A DNA stretch of 55,152 nt from Fulvivirga sp. (GTDB taxonomy: Bacteria; Bacteroidota; Bacteroidia; Cytophagales; Cyclobacteriaceae), in assembly GCA_028280565.1 (NCBI GenBank), contig JANQLQ010000007.1, forward strand, positions 1-55,152, in the 5' to 3' direction. Positions 45,932 through 54,974 of the stretch are shown here, piece by piece. The notes beneath the pieces were generated by a model. It saw only the letters and a list, made by a program, of their open reading frames with translations, made no database searches and was not told the origin of the DNA. The position numbers were made by a program, and so were the translations under genes. Every line of letters begins with the position of its first letter. Positions within the stretch are counted from its first letter, which is position 1.

Positions 45932-46807
45932 ATGAAAACTTTGATCGAAAAATGGTCGCATTCCCAGGAGCATTCTTTCATCATTAAGCAATACCCGGTG
46001 ACCAAACAACCGACCGACCCACAAGAGGTTTTAATGCGGTTGCATGACGAATACGAGGTCACGATTATCACCGGTTGTAGTGGCAAAAGGTTTATCGGGA
46101 ACACCATTGAAAACTTCTCGAAAGAGGAACTATTCCTGATCGGTCCGCAGGTACCTCATTCCATCCAGCTTGATGACGGTGAAGAAGGGGATGTGATCAC
46201 GATTCATTTCCTGGAAAATGCCTTCGGCCAAGGTTTCTTCGATCTCCCGGAAAACGATTCCATCAGCCGGCTGTTGCAAGAGGCTAAATTAGGTGTAGGC
46301 TTTAGTACCAAGGTAGCCAAGCACTTTCACAAAAAGCTGGCACGGCTTTTCTCCCTCAAGCCATTTGAAAGAATGATTGCCTTTATCAAGATCTTACAGC
46401 AACTATCGCTGGCGCAGGAAAGAAGGGTACTTTCCAGCCACGGGTTTACCCCCATCAATAATCATAAGGACTACGTGATCGTGAATAAAACGTACGAATA
46501 CATTATCAACCGTTTTGAAGACCACCAGATCACGCTAGACGAGATCTCCAGCTATGTCAATATGTCGCCGGCTACATTTTGCCGGTACTTTAAAAAACAC
46601 TTCCACAAAACGTTTACCGGCTTCCTAAACGAGGTGCGCATAGGGCACGCTTGCAAATGCCTGCAAGAAACCAACAAAAACATTGCCGAGATCGCTTTTG
46701 CTTCCGGGTATAACCAGCTCACCCATTTCAACCGGCAGTTCAAGCGGATCATGGGGTACAGTCCTAAGGCGTATAGAAAGGCGTTGAACGGGGATGTGGT
46801 TAGGTGA
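45932..46807 (+). CDS. AraC-family transcriptional regulator
   Basis: The 291-residue protein has an N-terminal cupin-like ligand domain (about 15-140). The C-terminal double helix-turn-helix (about 190-285) contains DEISSYVNMSPATFCRYFKK and EIAFASGYNQLTHFNRQFKR. The latter is the AraC signature. It is divergent from the reductase-dehydratase-symporter unit and converges with the beta-helix gene, so it probably controls one or both units in response to a sugar or sugar acid. The shared 48-bp element is its likely target. Confidence 0.93.
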   Translation: MKTLIEKWSHSQEHSFIIKQYPVTKQPTDPQEVLMRLHDEYEVTIITGCSGKRFIGNTIENFSKEELFLIGPQVPHSIQLDDGEEGDVITIHFLENAFGQGFFDLPENDSISRLLQEAKLGVGFSTKVAKHFHKKLARLFSLKPFERMIAFIKILQQLSLAQERRVLSSHGFTPINNHKDYVIVNKTYEYIINRFEDHQITLDEISSYVNMSPATFCRYFKKHFHKTFTGFLNEVRIGHACKCLQETNKNIAEIAFASGYNQLTHFNRQFKRIMGYSPKAYRKALNGDVVR

Positions 46808-46810
46808 TTG

Positions 46811-46841
46811 AAGGCTAGAAGTCAGCAGTTACTTCTAGCTT
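46811..46841. terminator. Hairpin between converging genes
   Basis: CTAGAAGT (46815-46822) and ACTTCTAG (46831-46838) form a perfect stem with an 8-nt loop just after the AraC stop; outer AAG/CTT can extend it. There is no T-run on either strand, so termination is uncertain. The sequence also has the word-like character (GAAGTCAGCAGT) of the filler repeats noted at 40079. Confidence 0.45.
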
Positions 46842-46896
46842 CCGACTCGTCAAAATCACTTGATAATCCCGGCCAGGGGCAAGCTCAAGGAATAAC

Positions 46897-48711
46897 TCAA
46901 TAATCCACTTTTAAATCTTTATAGGCTGCTTCCAAACCGACCTCCTTTATGATCTCAGCGCCATTTTTTTGGTTTTTATTTTGAATATTGTTTTTCATTA
47001 TGATGATACCGGCCTGGTTAAATTTGTACATGGTGGAGGTGCCGTTGTCGATGATGTTCTCCTCGATGATCATGGGTTCTTTTTCGCTGCCACCACTTCT
47101 TTCATCGCAGTATATAGCGCAGATGATCTTTTGCCCGAGCAAGGTCGGCTGTGGCAGGTCGTGGATGTAGTTGCGGTAGATCTTAGTACCCGGCTGGTAG
47201 GATAAGGTGTAGATGGCAGCGCCGTCGTTCATTAGTTGGACTACCCTGCTGATAGCATTGTACGCGATGAAGTTATTAGACATCGCATTAGGCCGGTCCG
47301 TCCAGCCGAAGCCTACGCTTATGCCCGAATAAGGTAAGTCTTCGATGACATTATGTGTTATTTGGATTGATTTGGGGTAGCCTGCGGCTATACCCACACA
47401 TCCCGAATAATCTGCTGCAGCTCGCTTAATGATATTGTTTGAAACCACTACATGCTCACATATTTCTTTTCTATCAGCAGGATTATAAGGCACATGAAAT
47501 TCGGTGCCTTCATCTTGTGTGAACTTGCCAATAGAAATAGCATTACCCGCAATGTCATGGAACGTGTTACCTTCTATCCTGCTAGCGGACACACCATGGT
47601 GAAAATCAATACCGGTAGCTCCAAGGTTGCGAAAATTGTTACGTTCAAAGACAATTCCCGCTGCATTGGCCACATATACGGCGGCTGGTGGCCTTTTTAC
47701 ATACTGTTCGTTACGTGGCGTAGCTTTATAGTTATGCTGGCCAGTTTGACCGTTCAAATAGCCATAGCGGCTGGGATGATCCCAATTGGAATAGCGGAAT
47801 GAGAGTCCTTTGAAGGCCAGGTTCCTCACTTCCTTCCCGCGTTCTCCTTTTACGATCAAAAGTGTGTCTGTATCCGGATGGATAGCTTCTATCTTGCTGG
47901 GGTCCCCACTAGCCAGGGGCTTGTAATAAAGTAGACCTTCCTTTGCATCGAAAAACCACTCCCCCTCTTGGTCTATGAAACTCTTCTCGTTTTCGAAATA
48001 AGCCCGGTGTGAGGGCTTGTGTACAGGATAAGGCCGGTTAAACAGGACCTGGGATTCATTGTCATGGAAAGTAATGTGGCTATATTTTAAATAGCTGATC
48101 CCTTCGACTTGTATGCTTTTGACCCGCAGGTAGGATTCTGCCCAGGACTGGAAAAGCTTAAGTTCCAACCCTTCTTTTCCCTGTAAGCGGCTGAAATCAC
48201 CTTTAAGAACCAGCTCTTGTTTATCAAAATCCCATCCTTTTGTTTCTAAAAATATCCCTTTATCCGGGTATCGGGCCCGGATTGCCCTTTTCCCGTTTAC
48301 ATACAACTGCCTAAAGTTTTCAGCTTTCAATGGTGCCTGGTATAGCCCTGGGGTGGTGGCAGGTTTCCAGCCATACACCTGCTTCCCACCACTTATAATT
48401 ACCTCACCGGCGGTATCTCCCACATATTTTACGTAAAACTTACCCCTCCCTCCATCCAGGCTGGTAAAGACCAATGGCTTATCCAGGAAATATGTGCCCT
48501 CACCGATATGTATTATGATGTCCTCTTTTATTCCCCCGTTTAACTGCCTAACGGCTTCTTTCGCTTTTTCTATGGTTTGAAAGGGGGCGGCTTCTGTCCC
48601 TTGATCACTGTCAGACCCGTTAACGGAGACGTACAGATGATGCTGGGCATGAGAAGTAAAGCACAGTAAAAAAATGAACAGGGTGGAGCATGGCCTTAGA
48701 AGATCTGTCAT
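46897..48711 (-). CDS. Right-handed beta-helix glycan-active protein (GH141-like candidate)
   Basis: The 604-residue secreted protein has a signal peptide ending TSHAQ. A DUF1565/pectate-lyase-like start follows (LYVSVNGSDSDQGTEAAPFQTIEKA), then a conserved RQLYVNGKRAIRARYPDKG segment, and a long parallel beta-helix with repeats such as IVFERNNFRNLGATGIDFHHG, ASRIEGNTFHDIAGNAIS and VVSNNIIKRAAADYSG. This resembles GH141-type enzymes, known for alpha-fucosidase or xylanase activity on complex glycans, but assignment needs a search. The 48-bp element lies 44 nt upstream of its start. Confidence 0.75.
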   Translation of the reverse strand: MTDLLRPCSTLFIFLLCFTSHAQHHLYVSVNGSDSDQGTEAAPFQTIEKAKEAVRQLNGGIKEDIIIHIGEGTYFLDKPLVFTSLDGGRGKFYVKYVGDTAGEVIISGGKQVYGWKPATTPGLYQAPLKAENFRQLYVNGKRAIRARYPDKGIFLETKGWDFDKQELVLKGDFSRLQGKEGLELKLFQSWAESYLRVKSIQVEGISYLKYSHITFHDNESQVLFNRPYPVHKPSHRAYFENEKSFIDQEGEWFFDAKEGLLYYKPLASGDPSKIEAIHPDTDTLLIVKGERGKEVRNLAFKGLSFRYSNWDHPSRYGYLNGQTGQHNYKATPRNEQYVKRPPAAVYVANAAGIVFERNNFRNLGATGIDFHHGVSASRIEGNTFHDIAGNAISIGKFTQDEGTEFHVPYNPADRKEICEHVVVSNNIIKRAAADYSGCVGIAAGYPKSIQITHNVIEDLPYSGISVGFGWTDRPNAMSNNFIAYNAISRVVQLMNDGAAIYTLSYQPGTKIYRNYIHDLPQPTLLGQKIICAIYCDERSGGSEKEPMIIEENIIDNGTSTMYKFNQAGIIIMKNNIQNKNQKNGAEIIKEVGLEAAYKDLKVDY

Positions 48712-48755
48712 CCTAATTTTTAAGTTTAATCACCATGATAAAGGAAATCATCAGC

Positions 48756-48803
48756 ACATTGGTATGCTGTAATTATCTTATTTCTTCCTAACATTATTTT
48801 GAC
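48756..48803 (-). promoter_or_regulatory. 48-bp repeated upstream element, copy B
   Basis: This is the second copy of the element at 45626-45673, in the same orientation relative to the downstream minus-strand gene. It lies 44 nt upstream of the beta-helix start codon, in the 132-nt gap after the GH51-like gene. It probably marks an internal promoter or operator in the glycan cluster. Confidence 0.6.
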
Positions 48804-48843
48804 CAGGACATTCAATATAGCATCGACCCACGATACTTGAAAA

Positions 48844-50508
48844 TCACTCTTCTATCACCTCGATCACACTCACTGACCTTGCCGGTAGTTTACAAATGAT
48901 CACCTCGTCTTTAAATTCTAATTCGGATTCTTGCAGGCAGGCGTAACGGAAAGGCTCGTTGCTACAAGGATCATCATTGTCGTAGTTACCTGCCAGGCTT
49001 CTTACCACAGCTTTGGAGAAAGGTACATCCAGCGCAGAGAGGTCCAGTTGTACCTCTTGTCCCGATGTAAAATGACGGTTAATGATGTGAAAATAGACCC
49101 TGCCTCTACCACGCGTGCAAATGGCATCGAGGTAAGCTACTTTTTCTACTTCGGCGATACCATTAAAATCAAAGGGTTGATTATACGTTGGGATGTTCAC
49201 TGTTTCCAGTTTTAATAGGTCTTTACCGTGATAATTGGAATACAGCGCAGTCACTTGTCCAGTAGGAATAGGATAAGGCTCAAAAGCCGCATCGGGTGAG
49301 ACCCGAATAGCGGTAATGCCCCAGGAATTGCCTACTAACATGGATTGTATCCCCACATGGAAAAAGTCTCCAGATCGCATCATGGCATGCAAAAACCCGG
49401 CGGCTCCTACCCCTTTGGCCCAATAGGATCCAAGGTTATCGGGGTCTGTGGAATCCACGTTCCACCAGCCGTTCCAATTCCATTCGGTCATGGCTATAGG
49501 ATAACCAGGGGCCCTAGCAGTACTAAACCTATTGTTATCTAACACAGAAAACCCGTTACTATCGATTTCGGGTACCGAGGCCCACCCTCGGAAGATCTCC
49601 TGGTCTGAAAGGGAATCCCTGTGCGTTTCTACCCCGTCCTTTTTTACATACCTGATCTTCCAGGGCTTATAGTAATGCAAGGCCAGGTAGTCGATCTTTT
49701 CTCCAAACCTATCCCGAAGCGGGGTGGTTATCCCTTCACAATTGCCATCTGCAATGATCTTAAGGCCCGGGGCGAGCTGCCGAAAAGCATCGATATAGGC
49801 TTCCAGGCAGCGCAAATAGTGTTCTTTAGGGCCGGGCGCTATCTCCCCACGGATAGGCAGCTCTTTTTTACTCATGACCCACGGCTCATTGGCTATTTGG
49901 ATATATTTTACAGGGTATGGCTCGGGATGACCATTTTTTACCCGTAGCTCCGTCCATTTTTCGAGGTCACCGGGCAAGTCTACCCCCGCCTCCAAGGCAC
50001 AATAAGCGATCAGCCCGGATTCGTGGGCTATGGCCTCTTCCAATGACTTACGTTTATGATAGGCGTCTCCAAAGTTGACTACTAAGATCAGTTCAGCGCC
50101 CAGCTCCTCGGCCAGCTTACCGGCTTCATCATAGCCGAAGTTGGCCGAAACGGTGTCACCATTTTTACCTACATAAGCAGGCCTTCTTATTTTTTCGTCC
50201 ATGGCATAATCCACCATAGTGGTCCAGTCTACATGCTCTACGTCACTTCCCCCGGGGAATCGCAGCACCGGGATGTTCATGCCTTTCATTAATTCCAACG
50301 TGCCCTCTTGCAATTCATGTGTGCCCGGGACTAACGCCGCTTCTGGTCCGCCTTCACCATGCCAACTCGGTTTTTCTAGGAATTGGCCGAATAAACGACT
50401 ATCGATAGTGGCTAGTTTTTCGTCCTTAACGATCAATTTGATTTTTGGGGTTCTCTCCGTGCAACTGGCGATCAAACATACAAACAGGTAACATAGGATA
50501 TTCTTCAT
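48844..50508 (-). CDS. GH51-like glycoside hydrolase lipoprotein
   Basis: The 554-residue product starts at ATG 50508 with a lipoprotein signal (CYLFVCLIASC). The barrel shows VLRFPGGSD, a candidate acid/base glutamate in YIQIANEPW (the Asn-Glu pair of clan GH-A) and a candidate nucleophile in IAMTEWNWNGWW. A C-terminal beta-sandwich follows (about 460-554). This matches GH51 alpha-L-arabinofuranosidases or GH39-like relatives; the family cannot be fixed by eye. It follows the sulfatase by about 56 nt. Confidence 0.75.
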   Translation of the reverse strand: MKNILCYLFVCLIASCTERTPKIKLIVKDEKLATIDSRLFGQFLEKPSWHGEGGPEAALVPGTHELQEGTLELMKGMNIPVLRFPGGSDVEHVDWTTMVDYAMDEKIRRPAYVGKNGDTVSANFGYDEAGKLAEELGAELILVVNFGDAYHKRKSLEEAIAHESGLIAYCALEAGVDLPGDLEKWTELRVKNGHPEPYPVKYIQIANEPWVMSKKELPIRGEIAPGPKEHYLRCLEAYIDAFRQLAPGLKIIADGNCEGITTPLRDRFGEKIDYLALHYYKPWKIRYVKKDGVETHRDSLSDQEIFRGWASVPEIDSNGFSVLDNNRFSTARAPGYPIAMTEWNWNGWWNVDSTDPDNLGSYWAKGVGAAGFLHAMMRSGDFFHVGIQSMLVGNSWGITAIRVSPDAAFEPYPIPTGQVTALYSNYHGKDLLKLETVNIPTYNQPFDFNGIAEVEKVAYLDAICTRGRGRVYFHIINRHFTSGQEVQLDLSALDVPFSKAVVRSLAGNYDNDDPCSNEPFRYACLQESELEFKDEVIICKLPARSVSVIEVIEE

Positions 50509-50564
50509 AGTAATCAATTAGTGGTTTAAAGAGCTCTTGATCTTTCCCGGGTTGAAAGATTAAA

Positions 50565-52043
50565 TCAGTGCCCAGGATAACTTCCTACCCCCTCGGCCCA
50601 GTATTCTTCTTTGAGGTTTTGGCGAAGCTTTTCGCTGAGTTCTTTCACAAGGTCAGCATTCTCGTCAAGCTCCGCAATATTGGTATTTTCGTCGGGATCA
50701 TTTTCATGATCATACAGCATCCGCGCCACAGTGTTACGGCCGGGATCATGCCATTCGGTATAAAAGTAACGCTCGCCGACATAGGTAATACCATTTTTCC
50801 ATTTTGATATCGCGTAGTCTTTTACCTTTTCTTCCATACCTTGAAGAACAGGCGCTAGGCTTACTCCTTCCAAGATGTGATCCGGCAGGGGAAGCTGGCA
50901 TAGGTCCAATAAAGTGGGGTATAGGTCCACTAATTCCACAATACTTTTTGAAGCACCAGGAACTATGCCCGGCCCTGACAAAGCCAACGTGGTCCGCAAT
51001 GAAGTCTCGAAATTCACATGCTTGCACCAGAAACCATGCTCCCCAAGATTCCATCCATGATCCCCCCAAAGTACGACAATGGTATTTCGTTCCAACTCCA
51101 GCCGTTTTAGCTCGTCCAATACACTTCCTATCAACCGGTCGATGTAAGAAACGCTAGCGTAGTAGCCGTGGAGCAGGACCCTTGCAGTACTATCGCTCAC
51201 GGGTCCTTGTTTCGGAATGCCATTATAAAATCGCAGTTCTTGCCAGTGGTACCCGGCTTGCGGAGGGGCATTTTCCGGCATAAAGGGGTTGTTTGCGAGT
51301 GCAAGTGTCCCGGGATCGTAAAGATCCCAATATTTTTTGGGGGCATTAAAAGGCAAGTGTGGCCTCAAGAAACCTACAGATAAGAAAAACGGCTTCTTGT
51401 TGGCTTTCAATTCCTTCAAGTACTGAATTGCCTTTTGAGCATATTTTCCGTCGTGATAAGCGGTATCGTGCACTTCGGCAATTTCCCACGGCATAGCATA
51501 CCCGCCGGCGTTGTTTTCGGCACGGACCAGGTTTTCCCGGGTAATATAGTTTTGCCAACCCTCACCACTCCAAGTGCCTTCGGGTGTAAGATGATGGTCC
51601 AGGCGATAAGGGACCTGGCTCCAAGCCTCCTGTTCCTTGTCTGCCGGGGTGTGAAAGATCTTGCCTATGGAAATGGTTTCGTATCCATTTTTCTTAAAAT
51701 GCCCAGGTAGTGTGGTTATCCCTGGCGCTTCCACCCTAGCCTCGGTGTAATAGTGCAAAAAACGATGGTAGGCAGGCCGTATCCCTGTTAAAAGACTGGC
51801 CCTGGAGGCCCCGCATACGGGTACATTACAATAGGCTCTTTCAAATTTCACCCCAGCGGCAAGCAGGTTATCGAGGTGAGGGGATTTGACATGCGTTTTG
51901 CCGTAGCCAGCCAGCTCAGGCCTTAGGTCATCTACTGCGATGAACAGCACATTTGGTTTTCCTTCTTCCCGGGGCTCGCTGGTACATTGGACCAAAAACA
52001 AGGTGGAGATGAGTAGTTGAATGATGTTATATCGGGTATGCAT
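50565..52043 (-). CDS. Type I sulfatase lipoprotein (formylglycine-dependent)
   Basis: The 492-residue sulfatase has a lipoprotein signal (LLISTLFLVQC). The metal site is FIAVDDLRPELAGYG, and the signature NVPVCGASRASLLTG holds the cysteine that a formylglycine-generating enzyme would activate. Later metal and substrate segments are GKIFHTP, VLWGDHGWNLGEHGFWCKH and SKWKNGITYVGERY. It resembles the iduronate-2-sulfatase-like S1 subfamily. It lies 20 nt after the BNR-repeat gene. No maturase gene is in the window, so activation must come from elsewhere in the genome. Confidence 0.92.
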   Translation of the reverse strand: MHTRYNIIQLLISTLFLVQCTSEPREEGKPNVLFIAVDDLRPELAGYGKTHVKSPHLDNLLAAGVKFERAYCNVPVCGASRASLLTGIRPAYHRFLHYYTEARVEAPGITTLPGHFKKNGYETISIGKIFHTPADKEQEAWSQVPYRLDHHLTPEGTWSGEGWQNYITRENLVRAENNAGGYAMPWEIAEVHDTAYHDGKYAQKAIQYLKELKANKKPFFLSVGFLRPHLPFNAPKKYWDLYDPGTLALANNPFMPENAPPQAGYHWQELRFYNGIPKQGPVSDSTARVLLHGYYASVSYIDRLIGSVLDELKRLELERNTIVVLWGDHGWNLGEHGFWCKHVNFETSLRTTLALSGPGIVPGASKSIVELVDLYPTLLDLCQLPLPDHILEGVSLAPVLQGMEEKVKDYAISKWKNGITYVGERYFYTEWHDPGRNTVARMLYDHENDPDENTNIAELDENADLVKELSEKLRQNLKEEYWAEGVGSYPGH

Positions 52044-52063
52044 GATATTTTTTTAATTTCGAT

Positions 52064-53473
52064 CTAATCCAACAACACCGGCTTTTCAAAATCCTTCTCC
52101 ATCAGGTAAGGAAGCATTTTCACCTTACCTTGCGAATCACTCATGTATAATCTTGAAATGCTCATCACTTCCGGATCACCATCTGCCCAAAAACAGTAGA
52201 AAGGGTCGGTGGCCTTCAATGGGCGCCGCACATACCCATGATTCCTTGGGCTATTGACAGTGAGCTGCTTTACAATGCGCCAGTTTTTACCCTTATTCAC
52301 CGATTCCCACATGACCAGCTCTCCCCCGGCGCCATAGTGCTGCGGTCCTGTGTGAGAAGGAAGTACGGTTAACCACCGATCCTCCTCTATAAAAAGACTG
52401 CCCATATCATAATTATGGTCAGTTTCACAGACTACATGCGTCTGCCAACGGGCTCCATCCCAATAGGTCACCTTAAACTCCCGGGGACTGTTCGTAGGGC
52501 CGGGCTCATGCCCCGCACTGGTAAGATACAAGCAAATAGGGTTGCCTTCTCGATCAAAATTCACATCTTTTAGATAAACATTTTGATCCAAGACCTGGTA
52601 ATTGAAGATCCTAGCAGGCCCGTCCACAATTGTCAAAGGTATCCCTGTACTTCTCCCTGTCACCGTTTCCCAGAACTCACCCCTGTCCGTGGTCTGTAAA
52701 AAGTACAAGTCCGTCCGTTTATCCGGGTGACCGGCAGGATGGCGATTGAAGAAAGTGACCACTTTATTTCCATAACGGCCGCTAACTTGATAGTGCCCAC
52801 CTTCCTGCTCACTGGGGGCCCTTATACCCGCCAATTTTCGATCCTTGGTCCAGTGGGTCCCGTCAGCACTGGTCTCAACATATAATTCGCGACGGCCGGT
52901 GTATTTGGTAAAAAAGTGAAGCATGCTACCATCGTCATACACCCAGGGTTGTGGGTAGGTCATTTCTTCTTCGGTCACCAGCTCAAAAGCTGTTATATCG
53001 TAAGGAGCTTTACTCTTGTACTTATACCCCATCCTGTGCCGGCCCCTGCCACTTACGAATACCCACAAGTACCCTTTATCGTCTATTTGCAGACTGGGGT
53101 TATCATGAGGATCGTCTACGCCTTGCTTATCGTGTACAATGACCGGTTTTGGCACTACATCCTCCCGGTGATCGTAATAGCCGATCATACACAGCAAGTG
53201 GTTTTCCTTTTCGCCGGTGGTACCCCCGTAAACAAAGAAGGTCTTATCTACCGGTGGAGCATAAACGGCTAATGGACGATGCTTTGCCGTGTAGGTGCCT
53301 AAGCCACCTGAATATTTATCTCCATAAGGGTAGGGCTGCCCTAGTGCAAACCAGATTCCCCGGTAACCGTCGACGGTTTTATTGGCTAAAGATTGGGTGT
53401 TGGCGGGAAAGGTGATAATAGAACTAGCCACAATAAGGAGAATAGAGAAAACATTACCTCTATGGACATTCAT
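52064..53473 (-). CDS. BNR-repeat protein (BNR_4-like, candidate polysaccharide lyase)
   Basis: The 469-residue secreted protein has a signal peptide starting at ATG 53473 (NVFSILLIVASSIITFPANTQ). A seven-bladed beta-propeller pattern follows: DGYRGIWFALGQ, GDKYSGGLGTYTAKH, DDPHDNPSLQIDDKGYLWVFV, VETSADGTHWTKD, YFLQTTDRGEFWE and VNKGKNWRIVKQL. PL24/PL25 ulvan lyases have propellers of this kind, but activity cannot be claimed without matching catalytic residues. The frame stays open 288 nt upstream of the ATG, but that stretch includes a REP-like repeat and has no signal peptide. Confidence 0.78.
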   Translation of the reverse strand: MNVHRGNVFSILLIVASSIITFPANTQSLANKTVDGYRGIWFALGQPYPYGDKYSGGLGTYTAKHRPLAVYAPPVDKTFFVYGGTTGEKENHLLCMIGYYDHREDVVPKPVIVHDKQGVDDPHDNPSLQIDDKGYLWVFVSGRGRHRMGYKYKSKAPYDITAFELVTEEEMTYPQPWVYDDGSMLHFFTKYTGRRELYVETSADGTHWTKDRKLAGIRAPSEQEGGHYQVSGRYGNKVVTFFNRHPAGHPDKRTDLYFLQTTDRGEFWETVTGRSTGIPLTIVDGPARIFNYQVLDQNVYLKDVNFDREGNPICLYLTSAGHEPGPTNSPREFKVTYWDGARWQTHVVCETDHNYDMGSLFIEEDRWLTVLPSHTGPQHYGAGGELVMWESVNKGKNWRIVKQLTVNSPRNHGYVRRPLKATDPFYCFWADGDPEVMSISRLYMSDSQGKVKMLPYLMEKDFEKPVLLD

Positions 53474-53771
53474 CAACCCAAAACGACTTAGTTTTCGTTC
53501 TTCGAACCGGCAGATTCCGGCTCCCGCAATACCCCACGCATGACCACTGGCCAGAATGACGCTTGGACGGAGGTTTTTAATAGTTGAAGCTGCGCATAGA
53601 GTAAAGAGCATGGAGCAGAAAGTGTTTAACAACAGGGCATATCTCGTCAAAAAACGATGTATACAGGTTGATCTATACGGATACAGTAGCCATGTGCTAT
53701 ACGCCATGGACTTTGCGTAACGAAGGTTACTCATTGAGTTGAGCCGCGTAACAACTGTCATTTTTTATCAT
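53474..53771. other. 298-nt spacer carrying a repeat half-unit and word-like sequence
   Basis: No gene is supported here. It holds a REP-like half unit at 53510-53561, then sequence rich in variants of CATGGCG, GCATAGAG and CTATGCGC. The minus-strand frame of the BNR gene reads through it by chance. Confidence 0.55.
53510..53561. repeat. REP-like half unit
   Basis: GCAGATTCC (53510-53518) and the terminal GAATGACG (53554-53561) match the ends of one half of the 40294-40454 element in the opposite orientation. Internal bases ATTCCGGC and GCCAGAAT form an 8-bp hairpin with one G-T pair. The unit is 52 nt against 53 nt for the other copy. Confidence 0.65.
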
Positions 53772-54974
53772 TCACGCATTAATTTTCTTATTCATTAACC
53801 TTAAAAGCGCTTCTAGGAAGTAGTAATCGGCATAGTTGAGCGGCACGTCGATCTCGCCATTATGCGGCATACTCCCCACAGAATGGCCCAGGAAAAATGG
53901 ATGGCCTGGTGATCGGGAGACGTATTTGGTGCCAAGGTTTTTCAATATCTCCCGGGCTTTTTGCCTGTAGCTATTACCGGGTAAATATTGGTCCAGTTCG
54001 ATTAATGCGGAAGCGGTAATAGCCGCTGCCGATACGTCTTTCGGAACATTGGGGATCTTCGGGTCGTCGTAGTCATAGTACGGCACAAGGTCCGCAGGCA
54101 TATTCTCATGATTGAGAATGTATCCTGCTATTTTCCGGGCCTGTTGGAGAAACTCATCCTGCTTAGTTTCGCGGTACATCATGGTATATCCATACAGGCC
54201 CCACGCCTGCCCCCTGGACCAGGCACTTTGGCCGTTGTACCCTTGGTGTGTACCTTTCCACCTAGGGTGGTAGGTGGTAGTATCGTAGTCCACTACGTGA
54301 AAGCTACTGTTATCTTCCCTAAAATGATTTTTAAGTGTAGTTTTAGCATGATCTACCGCTATTTCATAATAAGAAGAGTCGCCCGTAGCCTTAGTGGCCC
54401 AACATAAGAACTCAAGGTTCATCATGTTATCAATGATCACGGGAAATTGCTTGTCCTGGCCAAAATCCCAAGAGCGGATCAACTTGATCTTGTCATGGTA
54501 GCGGGTTTTCAAGGCATTCGCTCCACGAAGCATAATGTCGTACAGCCTTTCGTCTTCGGTAAGTGGGTACCCGTTGCCAGCGCTGCAATAGATCATAAAG
54601 CCCAGGTCATGGGTGCCTTTAAAGTCGGCAATGTCGTCTAATGCCAGGCTATACTCCGTAGCGTCCTCCATCAACGACGGGTCACCGGTGAGCTTATACA
54701 GGTACCAGAGCGACCCGGGGAAAAACCCGCGGGTCCAGTCTTGTCTTGACGCCATCTTTAGCGCACCGTTTTCATAAGTACGGGGCACAGCGGCGTAATG
54801 GGTCACGGTATCGATAAAAGCCTTATACTTTTGGGCCATCGCCGCTATGATCTCTTTTTCGTTGAGGCTTACATTCTCTTGCGGTTGGGTAGTATCACAG
54901 GAAAACAATGACAGGTTTACTAATCCAAGGAAAGTAAACACGCTGGCCGAATAATTATTCAAATGGTTTTTCAT
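53772..54974 (-). CDS. GH88-family unsaturated glucuronyl hydrolase lipoprotein
   Basis: The 400-residue product has a lipoprotein signal (GLVNLSLFSC). The alpha/alpha-barrel follows, with QDWTRGFFPGSLWYLYKLTGD, DDIADFKGTHDLGFMIY, the catalytic-type aspartate in PVIIDNMMNLEFL, and GYNGQSAWSRGQAWGLYGY. GH88 enzymes remove the unsaturated uronic acid left at the ends of oligosaccharides by polysaccharide lyases, which fits a lyase-like BNR protein next to it. Its ATG directly follows the TAA of the upstream partial gene. Confidence 0.92.
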   Translation of the reverse strand: MKNHLNNYSASVFTFLGLVNLSLFSCDTTQPQENVSLNEKEIIAAMAQKYKAFIDTVTHYAAVPRTYENGALKMASRQDWTRGFFPGSLWYLYKLTGDPSLMEDATEYSLALDDIADFKGTHDLGFMIYCSAGNGYPLTEDERLYDIMLRGANALKTRYHDKIKLIRSWDFGQDKQFPVIIDNMMNLEFLCWATKATGDSSYYEIAVDHAKTTLKNHFREDNSSFHVVDYDTTTYHPRWKGTHQGYNGQSAWSRGQAWGLYGYTMMYRETKQDEFLQQARKIAGYILNHENMPADLVPYYDYDDPKIPNVPKDVSAAAITASALIELDQYLPGNSYRQKAREILKNLGTKYVSRSPGHPFFLGHSVGSMPHNGEIDVPLNYADYYFLEALLRLMNKKINA

